From Gamarada debralockiae (Eukaryota; Ascomycota; Leotiomycetes; Helotiales; Hyphodiscaceae), in assembly GCA_002803225.1 (NCBI GenBank), contig NXFV01001959.1, positions 186,001-250,000 on the forward strand: 64,000 nt of DNA. The letters run 5' to 3'. Shown here in pieces: positions 22,401-32,275 of this stretch (positions are counted from its first letter, which is position 1; every line of letters starts with the position of its first letter). A model generated the notes under the pieces. The model was given only the letters and a program-made list of their open reading frames with translations. It ran no database searches and had not been told where the DNA came from. The position numbers and the translations under genes are program-made.

Positions 22401-22458
22401 GTAAACCGAAGGCTACGATACCCACAATTGAGCTGGCCGCTCCTAGCGCTTCCGCCAT
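19421..22458 (-). CDS. STAND-type N-terminal domain plus two ubiquitin-like (ULD) domains
   Basis: A 914-residue protein from six exons (22458-21947, 21881-21492, 21445-21386, 21325-20605, 20539-20204, 20146-19421) whose lengths sum exactly to 915 codons. The N terminus (AEALGAASSIVGIVAFGLQL, then TYVEAVAEAKDRIRDIA) matches the fungal N-terminal domain found on STAND/NLR-like proteins. A charged linker follows. Residues about 540-640 and 680-770 are two copies of a ubiquitin-like ULD domain: each has a (K)DAxxRxFxFPFE(Y/F)CxTW strand, an intron at the same place, then FLHVDxIGxHVxEGHYDL, and a HMW end. The C terminus has a long proline-rich run and an acidic Asp/Ser tail. No NACHT, NB-ARC or repeat domain is present. 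Such domain sets are seen in fungal allorecognition and immunity-like proteins; a signalling or adaptor role is inference. AT-rich DNA flanks it on both sides. Confidence 0.82.
20277..20378. repeat. In-frame 51-bp tandem duplication inside the ULD gene
   Basis: Two adjacent 51-bp units (20277-20327 and 20328-20378) each begin TTATCACCAGCCGGAAGGCT. They encode two 17-residue units with SLPAGD in common, lying in the linker between the two ULD domains. Because 51 is a multiple of three the frame is kept; the units have since diverged in their second halves. Confidence 0.8.
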
Positions 22459-23610
22459 GATTTGGAATGGGAATGATGAATGGGGATGATGAAGAAAAGT
22501 TTCGCTCATATGGGCTTCAGCTGACGACGAAACCCCGATTTCGCAAAATTGTAGCGCGAACCAATTAAGAGGTGCATGAAATCGCTTGTACGTGGCAGAC
22601 GAAAACCCATAGACGGTCCACAACGTGGTTAGAGAGGATAAGATGGACGAGAAGGCTTGGAACATTGCCATGGCATGACTGATATTCATATGGCCTATTA
22701 GCGAATGGGAGTTTTTATGGAATCAGGCGAATCCAGTAAATGTATAAGACAGTTTAGATCAATTACATTGATTAAGGGCCTCATTTGTGTGACTGAGTAT
22801 AATCCTTTATAAATTTGTTTATTGCGTCGGTATGATGTTTGTAGTACGAATCGTAGAAGTAGGTAGGAGGCCCGGTGTCAGATGATCTGGTTGCTATGAC
22901 AACAGTTGTGTACACATATCTCGGGTTCTGGTAACCCTACTATTTTTCCTTCCTTAGAGAGGTCTAATAGATATATCAATATACATGATTTTACCATACA
23001 ATATCGTCTGATTCGACACCCCGGCCCTTGTCGTTTTATTAGTGATATGGTACCTTAACCGAGCCGAGGTCGGTTCTTGGGAATGAAAGCTTTACCTGAG
23101 CTATTTGTTTTCCAGGGCACTTGCACGCTTACCCCTTAAAAACCCTACTCCCTATAATTAATCCATTTTTTAAAAAATTAGTTTATTCTTATAGTACGTA
23201 AAATGAATTATATTAACTATATTACATTTTTATATAATATTGGTAATTTTACGATATTACGGAGATACAGCGGTTTAAGTATTGGTATAGCGCTAGCAGG
23301 GGTCTCAAATTTTGCCCCTGCATCACAACCACGACGAACCTCAAAAAATTCCAATGTTGAAATGAAGTTTCTTGGTTGTGTATACAAAAGTTATGAAGCG
23401 TTGGAATCGCTTGTGGCGTTCAGACCCCCTGTCTGCTATACCAGTACTTGACCGCTGTACGTCCGTATTCACTTTTACTGTAGTAGGGCCTCTGGGCCGA
23501 ACGATTAGTCCCTTTAAGCTTAGCGCCCCTTAGCGAAAATAACTCGGCGGAGAGCTTGAGGCTTTTAACACAACGTCCAACTTTTCATAGCTATCTCGAA
23601 GGCACAAAAA
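22459..23610. repeat. Upstream region and AT-rich repeat remnant
   Basis: The first 230 bp serve as leader and promoter of the ULD gene; an upstream in-frame ATG exists at 22689 but MAEALG at 22458 is the domain's natural start. From about 22,740 to 23,260 the DNA is very AT-rich (TTTTTAAAAAATTAG and similar) with no coding signal, consistent with a RIP-degraded repeat. Confidence 0.45.
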
Positions 23611-25011
23611 CCTTGCCCAGGCTTGAATGTCCTGGCAAACCACAATTACCTCTACATAGTGGATTTGCTACCATGACCAATTCGCCACCGCTACAAACGA
23701 GGACTTTGGCATGGTATGCTAGATTCGAAAGTACAAGCAGATTCAATACTGACATTCCTAGGGTTCTGGATCTCGGGACTTTCCTCACTGTGTATGGAAC
23801 TGTCATGGATGGTAACCATTTTTCTCTTACTTCCGGATGGTAAATCGGTGGACCACCCCAAAACAGGAACGAGAAAAGCCTTCTAGAGACCTTCTCGGTC
23901 TGCTCGGAAAGCCAGATAGAATCCCAGGATCAGTGTTTCCAGTAGTGGAAAGTAATAATATGTTGTCAGTCTAAGGACCTCTATTCCCTATGTCAATAGA
24001 GGATTTTCAGCACTATATTACATTACTTAAGATAAGTGGATTATTATATCATACAATAAATATTAGTAATATATAATATATTGATTTTACGCCTTACACG
24101 TGATAAAGGCATTACGTGTAGCTGTAAATCGTGACTTTAATTTTACTTAGGAATTTTAAGTACTAAAGAATATACAAATTCTAATAAGTAAACATATTAC
24201 ACTTTAATATATCTTTTAAGTCTATGAAATCCTATAAAACAGTATCGATTTTAGCTACTACTTGCCTACTTTACGTCTTTCACATGATATTCACCTGATC
24301 TTCTTAATAAGGAATAGAGTATTATATAATAATATTGCCGGTGCAGATGCCCTCAAACTATATTATATTAGATCTTCAACCCTGAAACCATATTATATTA
24401 TTTACCAACAGTCTGAAGTCTTTGGTTATTATATTTATTAATTCATGTCGAACAATTCCGCTGAGAATCCAGAAGATTATTTAAACCAAGATGTGTTGAA
24501 GTCTACCTTCGCTATCTCCGGGGAACCTGGAAATTTCACATACAACCCAGGTTAGGAGCGCATTCCTGAGAACTAGTACAGGCGCGCGATTGGGGATGAA
24601 TACACAATTCTTTTCCTTGAGACTAACACCCTTTACTTGTATGTTCAGACGGAATATTCTGTGTACTTTACTAACGGTTCGCAGTGCATTATAATACCCC
24701 AACGTTCTCACCATTAGTGGCGACACTGGCAAAATCAACACCTTCACACCTCTCAACTTCGACGATCTAACTGTTGCTTGTTCAACGTCACCACCCTCCC
24801 CGAAGATAACAACCTCGCTTGCTTCGTCTACCAAGCTGCATCTCTCGCGGCTCCGGATATTTTGAAGGGGTTATACGCAGATATCACCAAGTTATTGGCA
24901 ATGTTGAACAATGCCACAAACAATGCGCTGGCTGGTCTTTCACGTCCGCAGCTGGCATCGATTGATGCTTATCAGTTTGGGAAGTACCCAGGGTACCAAC
25001 TGCAACTGTAA
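23611..25011 (+). pseudogene. Heme haloperoxidase (chloroperoxidase-type) pseudogene
   Basis: Two ends of one gene separated by AT-rich DNA. The N-terminal part begins at 23611 with PCPGLNVLANHNYL, which holds the proximal heme cysteine of the family, followed in another frame by GFATMTN and, later, TFLTVYGTVMDGN and IGGPP. The C-terminal part begins near 24442 with FMSNNSAENPEDYLNQDVLK and continues FAISGEPGNFTYNPG, ERIPEN, YRRAIGDEYTI, then CLFNVTTLPEDNNLACFVYQ and YADITKLLAMLNNATNNALAG, ending FGKYPGYQLQL at 25011. Two TAG codons in the C-terminal part replace a Gln (CAG) and a Trp (TGG). The stretch 23,950-24,440 is AT-rich and non-coding; it is either an insertion or the ruined centre of the gene. 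The live enzyme would oxidise substrates with peroxide in a secreted setting. Confidence 0.75.
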
Positions 25012-25231
25012 TAGTAGATATTTGCACTTGCAAATGCTGGGGGAAAAGGGTCTTTATCCAGCATCTTTGGATTGGTTTTACATATATGAGATATCACTAG
25101 CGTGGTGCAGAAAAAAATGCAGATTACGACATGCCAATAATGAACGAGCCACAAGCTGCCAGACGGGATTTCAAAATGCCAAATGAAGGTACAATTCCAC
25201 TACATGCCTGTGACAACGTCAATGAATTCAT

Positions 25232-27272
25232 CTAAGAGTCCTTGCTGAATCCCTTGGCAACGAGATTGAACAAGTGACCTCTCTCGACATGCTCCTTGAC
25301 AGCGTTAAGCTTCTCATGGAAGTCCCCGCTATTGGTCGCCTTGCCGTTTGTTTCGTTCCCCAGTTTGGCACTATCTAAAGTCTGCATGATATCTTTCACA
25401 GCCACATCCTCCTCGCCATCGGCAACTGGGCCTCCACTAATTTGCGCTTTTCCAGTGATATCGCCTCCTACAACAATTCCAGGAATCTCTTCATCTTTGG
25501 CATCGACAATGGCTATAGCCTCGGTCTCCTTCTCAAGCCACTCAGCCAAATGCTTGTCAATTCTGCTGAAGGTGTCATATGTCTGATACCGGACTTCCTT
25601 CACAGCCGTGGCCAAGTCAACGGCCACGTTGTAGACGAAGTTCTTCTGCTGCCCTTCCTGTCTGCCGAGAACATCCCAGAATTCTCTCGGCTGCACGAAA
25701 TCGGCATCGGTCGTCGTAGTCTCAAAATCAATGACCGTCCCAATCCACTCTTCGTGATCAGCTCGTTGCTCGTATTGAGCTGCTTTGACGATTGGTGGGG
25801 CGAAATCACTTGGGAGATAGTTGGGCAAAGCTTCAAAGTTCATGATGTTGTTTGCTCCGTCACGCTTGGTTGGATTATAAGAGTAGAAGGGGCGGTTGAT
25901 AGGGAGTTGGTCATTATTGACTCCAAGGTGATAACGCTGAGTGTCTCCATATGCGAAGAGACGGATCTGGAGAATGGGGTCTGGCGAGATACTCCAGCCA
26001 GGCACAATGTGGGTGGGATTGAATGCGACTTGCTCTACTTCCGAGAAGTAGTTGACTACATTCTCATTGAGAGTGATCTTCCCGAAAGGAATGAGAGGGT
26101 AATCCTTCTGCGATACGGTCCTGGTAGCGTCAAAGATATTGGTGTGGTATATTTCCGCTTCAAGTGGGTCGATGACTTGGGCATAGACAGTCCAGGATGG
26201 GAAGTTTCCTTTCTCAATTGCCTCGTACAAGTCCTTGGTAGTGTAGTCGGGATCCTGGCCGCTGATGATAGTTGCCTCTTGCTGGGTGAGGTTCCTGACA
26301 CCTTGATCTGTCTTAAGATGTATTTGACATACTTGAATGATCCATCCTAACACGTCGTTAGTCATTTTTTGCAACTTCGCTCGTATTCTAATGAGTAAAT
26401 ACCGGCTTGGTAAACTTGTAAGTATTGATACCAAAGATGTCGGCATATCTGTACGACACCGGAGTGCCACGATCGCTGAAGAGCATCATGATAGCATGAT
26501 AGCCTTCCGGGTTGTGGTTGAAGTAGCTGTACTGCGTTAATCAAGAGTTTCACAAGGAGGTAACAAACCATACTCCCAGAACATGTTTGCATCCTTCAAG
26601 TTGGTCTGTGGATTACCCTTCTGAGCGTGGACGAGAGATGGAAACTTTGCTGGATCTCTGATGAAGAACACCGGCTGTGAAAATTAGCTTTAGCATCATT
26701 TTCCCTTTAAAAGTTTACTTACGGTGCTGAAGAAGACCCAGTCCAAATTTCCTTTTTCGGTGTAGAGTTTGAAAGCAAACCCGCGTGAGTCGCGGACGCT
26801 GTCAGCTGAGCCTCTCTCTCCTGCCACAGTGGAGAATCGTGTAAAAAGCTTCGTCTTCTTCCCAACTTGATTCAGGAATGCAGCACTTGTAATATCGCTG
26901 ATATCATGAGTGACTTCGAACTCGCCAAACGCGCCTGCACCCTTGGCGTGGACAAGACTACAAATGATCAATAATAGGAAAACTTCATAAAGATGTTCTT
27001 CCATACCGCTCGGGAATTCTTTCATGGGTGATATGCGAGATGACTTCCAGTAGATTGATATCTTGAATCAAAGCCGTAGACCGCAGCTGCTTTCCAATTC
27101 TCTGAGATGCATTCGGATTAATGATGGGACATCCTAATTGTGTCAGCGTGTCTTCTATGGGATCTATCATGGACCGTTTCTTACCATTCGAGAAAGTATA
27201 GTATTCTTCTCCCTTAGGCGGCCTGGATCCAGGTGGGGGGTTGAGCCCAGGAGGAAGAGCTCCACCGTTCAT
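25232..27272 (-). CDS. Catalase, heme-type, with a probable one-base frameshift
   Basis: A monofunctional heme catalase (hydrogen peroxide to water and oxygen). Conserved features: the distal histidine block [59 protein letters not shown], and the proximal heme ligand block [13 protein letters not shown]. Six exons: 27272-27185, 27133-27007, 26957-26723, 26674-26574, 26526-26403, 26346-25232. The first five close in phase 0, but exon 6 is 1115 bases, one short of a whole frame: GSFKYV and [12 protein letters not shown] lie in different frames, placing a one-base deletion near 26323-26328. A further upstream exon could begin at ATG 27431 (MAVDQ), but reading on from it meets a TAA. So this is either a recently broken gene or a sequence error. 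It has a family-typical length and an extra C-terminal tail without a DJ-1-like domain. Confidence 0.8.
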
Positions 27273-28110
27273 GAAGGAGCTTGAAATTTATTAGTTTCTT
27301 TGAATTCATGTCCATATTATTGCGGCTTATCTTTCATCTCAACGCCGTTGCTTGACTTTTGCGCAGTCTGTAGGCTGTTAGTCTGAGGGAAAAAATATAC
27401 ACAACCTTGGAACATACCTGGTCAACAGCCATGATCTCTTTCAATTGAGAGTTAACAGGAAATAAATAAGAAATATGATGTCTATGCGTTGGATATTTGT
27501 GGATAGTTGAAGGTTTGTGCCAAGACTGGAATATTGCGGAGATATATCACTGCTTTTATTCTAGACAAAAGGAAAGAGAGCCTCTAGCCTTGTCGTATAT
27601 CCTCTCAGCTGAGACTCAGACTCGTAAAATACGACCAATGGAATACCGCTTATCTGAGTCAAAGGGGGGAGCATTGACCATGAATGCGATTCGTACTCAG
27701 AGAGCCCGATACCTTATCTCAACGAAGGCAATCTGTTCGGGTTAACGCAGTGAAAACACAACCATTCAAATCTGTCCAATTTCAAATTTCCATTGGGTCG
27801 TAATTTTGGTACCTCGAAAGAACCTTGTCAACCCATTATCTAAGACGAGGCTGAGTGTATTCGTAAAACCATGTGCCAATTTTCGGATTCTTACACTTGC
27901 AGGCATGATACGCAAAAATTACGCTGATTGGGTTGTCTAAGACATCAGATTGCGTAATTTTACGAGCATGATATGATGCAGCTGTATGACTTTGATCCTC
28001 AGTTGAGATCCTGACCACAATGTGAATTTCATCTTGGAATCCTCTACTCCCTCCTCATATCCTGCGGCAACTTCACCCGCGTCCTCATCCTCTCCACAGC
28101 CTCCAACTCT
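27273..28110. other. Catalase upstream region
   Basis: Leader and promoter of the catalase gene plus spacer. Part of an older N-terminal exon may lie at 27,290-27,431 (see the catalase entry). No other gene is supported. Confidence 0.4.
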
Positions 28111-28114
28111 GCGC

Positions 28115-28480
28115 CGCGGCTGATGCTTCATAAATTATAACAGCTACGACAGATATTTCGAGGGCCTCGGCAGAGAACTTGTGAGGAACATACCAACTGA
28201 CCCAGAGCAATACAAAGATACTCCGAATTCCTTCTAAGTGAACACTCTAACTGACTCTATACCTTTGGTAGAATGATTCGAGAGCAAACGCGCCTTCTAC
28301 GCAGAGTTAACGGCAGAGCTCAAGACCAAAGTCCTGACTGTCCTTGAAGAGAGCATGGGAGACCTGGAGACCGAATCCACCCTCTTTCGCACTTCTCCTC
28401 TGACCTCCTTGCGAGTAGAGAAGCCAGTCCGCATGGGTATCCGATATAAATTACATATTTCGATATCCGGGTTCTTGTCC
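28115..28480 (+). pseudogene. Unrecognised degenerate coding-like segment
   Basis: Two stretches read like protein but are broken. NYNSYDRYFEGLGRELVRNI continues to DPEQYKDTPNSF and stops. After about 60 bp and an in-frame TGA, FESKRAFYAELTAELKTKVL continues to SLRVEKPVRMGIRYKLHI. Amphipathic, charge-rich composition suggests a former helical protein. I do not recognise the family. TA-rich sequence follows from 28,500. Confidence 0.3.
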
Positions 28481-28611
28481 TGGCCTCAAACTGGCTCTAA
28501 ATAACAGTAAAAAAATACTCCCGCTTCGAACCAAAAATAAAAAATTGATCTACGCTCGCTATACTAGTAGCTCCACTTCCAAACCGTTTGAATTCTCAAG
28601 ATCCAGTGGAT

Positions 28612-29073
28612 TTAGATGTCGTTGAACCTTCCGTGTTCGTTACAGAACCAGGTAGCATCGAAAATTGAGAGGCTTGATCTCTCTCTTGAAAGCCCTTTCC
28701 AGGAGTCTTTGAATGTCCAATCTGCGATTATGGCACAATAGCAATCTATGGGCACTTCGAAGTTGAAGTCCATCACACAAGGTAGTTCTACGTGGGAATC
28801 TTTCAGCCGTCTCTGTAAAATATCGACATTTTGGGAAGTTGTGATGGATACTGGAGCATCTGTGAGGTCTAGTTGACTGACGTTCCTTGTTAGAGTTCCC
28901 GACGGCCACCGCACTCTTTTGGCTACATCATACAGCTGCATGTATCCTTTCGCCGCACCACTATGCTTGTTCCGATAAGAATAGGTGTCAGCGTCGATGA
29001 ACTCCTCGTCGGCGTTGGAATCGATTCGAGCCACCGGATGAATGCGTGAAGGAAACGTCAAAGATAAGCCCAT
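28612..29073 (-). CDS. Hypothetical protein, uncertain
   Basis: An uninterrupted 153-codon frame beginning MGLSLTFPSRIHPVARIDSN and ending WFCNEHGRFNDI. No signal peptide, membrane helix or known motif is seen. It lies between broken genes, so it may be the surviving piece of a larger gene; the balanced composition with several aromatic residues favours former or present coding over chance. No intron signals are obvious. Confidence 0.35.
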   Translation of the reverse strand: MGLSLTFPSRIHPVARIDSNADEEFIDADTYSYRNKHSGAAKGYMQLYDVAKRVRWPSGTLTRNVSQLDLTDAPVSITTSQNVDILQRRLKDSHVELPCVMDFNFEVPIDCYCAIIADWTFKDSWKGLSRERSSLSIFDATWFCNEHGRFNDI

Positions 29074-29524
29074 TCAAAATCTACTTGGACGCCACAATTG
29101 ACCCAGCTCCAATACGGTGATATGGCTTGCTTTTTCTTCTGTCGTTTAATATCTTGCCTCCCATCATGTTAGATCTCTCCACAACAGAGCTCTGTGCAAT
29201 AAATCTTCGACCCATAGCCCAGCGAGGAAGGTTCCCCAAACCAATTCTGCGAAACGCGCTGCTAGGCCCAGAATTGTAGTGAGCAAATTAACACAACTTT
29301 TGCCCGATGCTGACTTGTTTAAACCATTCTAGGGTACTAATACGAAACCCATACGAAGCGGCGTGACTTTAGCCCGAAGTCTGCGACCCAACACAATGAA
29401 ATATAGACACAAATGACGATAAATCAGATGGAAAGCCAAAACTTTTTACACGGCTCTTGGTCACCCATAACTCTGTTCTAGAAGTCCAATATCCATCCCA
29501 CATACATCAGTTGAACACTCAACT
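29074..29524. other. Intergenic spacer
   Basis: About 450 bp with no gene; it must hold the promoter of the rightward hypothetical gene at 29525. No clear motif is seen. Confidence 0.4.
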
Positions 29525-30331
29525 ATGACCACCTCTCAAGACGAAAAAGAACATCCACCCGACTACGATCTCGGAACATACGAACCCCTCTCTCGCACCT
29601 CCTCCCAAAGTGCAGCCTCGCTATCCACACCAATCGCCACACATTCCTTTCATCCAGCCCGCTCCCTCTTCATTCACGCACACGGAATCGGCTGGCTGCG
29701 CATCCCGGGTCCCAGTACCGAAACCTCCATTCCCATTACGGATGAGGCTACGGGCAAGACGGTATATACGTCCATGCGCAAGAGCAAATGGGCATCTGAG
29801 TGGGAGTTGAAGAACGAAGCAGGCAAGGTGCTAGGGCGGGTGAATGGGGATCGGTTTAGCAACATAGTATTGCGGGAGATACAAATGGAGTTGATTGGGA
29901 AAGGCGGAGGGATTGAAGCCGTCAAGATGAAACGGAAGGCGCTTATGACCAGGAAGTGTGTGTTTGAGTATGGAGGATGGGTTTGGATGTGGAGGTATGG
30001 AAGGCGGGAGGAGGGAGCGGATATGAATGGGCATACGTTGTTGGTCTGTGAGAGGAGGGGCAGTGGGGGCGCGGGAGGAGAAGGGTGGGGGCAGAGTGTA
30101 AAGGTGGCGCAGTTGGTAAGGGATAAGGAGATGGATGAAAAGGGGGGTGCAAAGAGTACGGCGGCAGGGAGGGGTGGGAGGTTGGATATTGTAGAAGGTG
30201 TGACTCAGGGTGGTGAGGTGATGGAGGTGTTGGTGATAATAAGTTGTTTAGTGATGTTAAAGAAGGAGATGGACAGGAGGAGGAATACGACAGGTGCTGC
30301 CCTTTCTCCACCTGGAAGTGCATTGTCTTAA
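29525..30331 (+). CDS. Hypothetical protein, possible tubby/LOR-like fold
   Basis: An intronless 268-residue frame starting MTTSQDEKEHPPDYDLGTY. The first 50 residues are Ser/Thr/Pro-rich. Then comes a beta-rich pattern: ARSLFIHAHGIGWLRIPG, VYTSMRKSKWASEWELKN, GKVLGRVNGDRFSNIVLRE, KALMTRKCVFEYGGWVWMWR. The end has a hydrophobic helix (MEVLVIISCLVMLKKEMDRR). Alternating strands followed by a C-terminal hydrophobic helix recall the tubby C-terminal / LURP-one-related fold found in many fungal unknowns, but that is only a structural guess. The glycine- and arginine-rich segment around residues 175-240 is probably a disordered loop. Function unknown. Confidence 0.6.
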   Translation: MTTSQDEKEHPPDYDLGTYEPLSRTSSQSAASLSTPIATHSFHPARSLFIHAHGIGWLRIPGPSTETSIPITDEATGKTVYTSMRKSKWASEWELKNEAGKVLGRVNGDRFSNIVLREIQMELIGKGGGIEAVKMKRKALMTRKCVFEYGGWVWMWRYGRREEGADMNGHTLLVCERRGSGGAGGEGWGQSVKVAQLVRDKEMDEKGGAKSTAAGRGGRLDIVEGVTQGGEVMEVLVIISCLVMLKKEMDRRRNTTGAALSPPGSALS

Positions 30332-30916
30332 CGTAGTACTTATGAATATCACTTGTTAAGGATGGACTAGGGATTTTCTGCCATTAACTCTGCTGTATAT
30401 TCCAGCGACCATTACTGGTATAAAGTACTATCTACTCTTTCAGCTGGCTATCCGTTTGTGGTAAGGTGATCACCATATAATATTTATTCATAAATATTTC
30501 TATAGTAGTCGTTAGTATTCACCACTACTATAGAGTTATGATTACTATTATAATAGTTGTCAATTCCTATAGTATTCATCAATTTTATTACTATTATATA
30601 CTATCTGGTTGTTCCAGACAAGGTACCTTACTTATATAGGTCTTTGTATACAAATAAAAGTACCTCATCTGTTACTATCAATACTATTACGATTTCTTTT
30701 ACTATATTACTTTATTTTAATCAATTAATATTTTAAATCCTTACTAGTAGAATTAATCAGTCAGCATAAAGTCTCGGTCAAGGATTTAGTGCTGTAATTC
30801 GGTGTTATAGCAAGTTAGCAACTAGAGTATCGGACAGCTATCATCCTTTACCTCTATATAAGAAGAGAGCTCTCTTTAAATGATTTGCTCTTCAAACACT
30901 CAATTGTCTCTTTATT
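30332..30916. repeat. AT-rich gene-free block
   Basis: From about 30,470 to 30,780 the sequence is dominated by TA, TAT and ATTA, the look of a repeat degraded by RIP. Near-copies of a TATAGTAGT / TATAATAGT-type motif recur (30,490-30,560). No terminal repeats could be fixed. Confidence 0.45.
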
Positions 30917-31204
30917 ATGGCCTCCTCTATAGTATATGACGCGCCCTTGGGTTACGGAACGTTTGATGCTACAGACTTAACACAGTCACTTGCTAGAGCA
31001 TTTTATCTCCTTAATTTACCCCTTGACGGCGTAGAACCTGACGGTATTAATCCCTTTCCTGAGGAGCTCGTGGAAGAGTAGAATGCGTATTAGAAGACAA
31101 GCGCAAATCGCTCGGTTTTTGATATAAAGAAGAGAGCTGAGATGAGAGAGATCTTGAGGTACCTTAATACCCGACTTCGAGACCTTTTTAACTTAGACCT
31201 ATAA
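30917..31204 (+). pseudogene. RIP-broken frame, probably repeat-derived
   Basis: A frame starting ATG 30917 reads MASSIVYDAPLGYGTFDATD, then SLARAFYLLNLPLDGVEPDG, FPEELVEE, two TAG stops (31078 and 31090), and KTSANRSVFDIKKRAEMREI to NTRLRDLFNLDL with TAA at 31202-31204. Both TAGs are one C-to-T step from CAG (Gln). I do not recognise the protein; the surrounding AT-rich block suggests a transposon-encoded or repeat-captured frame. Confidence 0.4.
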
Positions 31205-32275
31205 AGCCTTAAGAGAGGGATATACTAACAAGATTAAATAACCTTCAAAATTGGACTAAAGCTGTGACGAAACTGGGGGGAATAGCTTTCGCTGCTGCGT
31301 CAGCCAGCCAAAAAGGCACAAGAATTGACCGAAGGGCGATTCACTATTCTACTATATAAGAGTAAGAAACCTGAGCCGACCCTAGCTGCCCCCAGGGTCC
31401 TCAAATCACCCCCTCGTACAAAGGGCTCGTCCCGAGCTCAAATTTTCAAAGGCTCTGGCATGACATGACTCAGGCAACAAGGCTTATATAGTTAACTATA
31501 AAGTAACTGATCTACAGGTTCAGGGACCTATAACTACGTGCACGCCAGTTCAGGGAGATATAACGGCAGGGACAGCCCTCTCCTCGCGCGGCTTAAACAC
31601 ACAACTAGAGTGCGTGCGAACGGGTAAGGCCCTAACAGCCCACGATCCAGAATTGGGAACTTTTTAGCTCTCGGGTCATCGCCTGAACGTTCAGGCCTGA
31701 TTACCCTTCGCTAAGCAACCCAACCCAAAAAACCAGGAAAGACGAAAATACAGGCTATACCAGATTAGGCAATTCCAACCAACAGAATGTAGCACAGATC
31801 ATTATTCTAGCGGAGATAATCGGCTAGCATTTGTAGCTGGTAGAAAAAACACGGCCAAACAGTAAGGTTTCAAGGTACATTTTGGGAGGGGGCATTGTGT
31901 AGCGACGTGACAGGGAAATGCGTAGGCATGACTGAGGGGTCTTTTCGTGGAGCCACGTGATCGCGTCCTCCACGTTTGCATCAATAGTAAGGGAAGGCTG
32001 CAAATATGACTAGACTCATGACAATTGTAATCCTTTTTTTGATAATCAATAAATATATTACAACTATCAAAAGACGGAAAAAATAACAGTCAATGGTAGT
32101 AATGACATAACCAATTTAAATACTAAGTGTCACAAATTCAGCCATCTAACTACCAACGTCGTCTGAATCATGAAATACGGTATAACGATGCCATACTTCC
32201 ATGAATACAATATTTCGAGGCAAAAGAAGAGTCTGTGTGGCTTTCTTCACCAATCAATGAGACCATAATCACGGC
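31205..32275. other. Repeat-like spacer downstream of the TRI12-type gene
   Basis: About 1.07 kb with no gene. The first 600 bp continue the repeat-like block (stops in all frames, scattered GC-richer islands such as CAGCTAGGG-like sequence). A CACGTGATC site is at 31954-31962. The stretch 32,030-32,110 is AT-rich and may be the 3' UTR of the leftward transporter gene. Confidence 0.4.

Noticed and set aside
23290..23320. Short GCAGGGG / CCCCTGC hairpin
   Set aside because: A 7-bp stem with a 12-base loop is expected by chance, and no neighbouring feature gives it a role.
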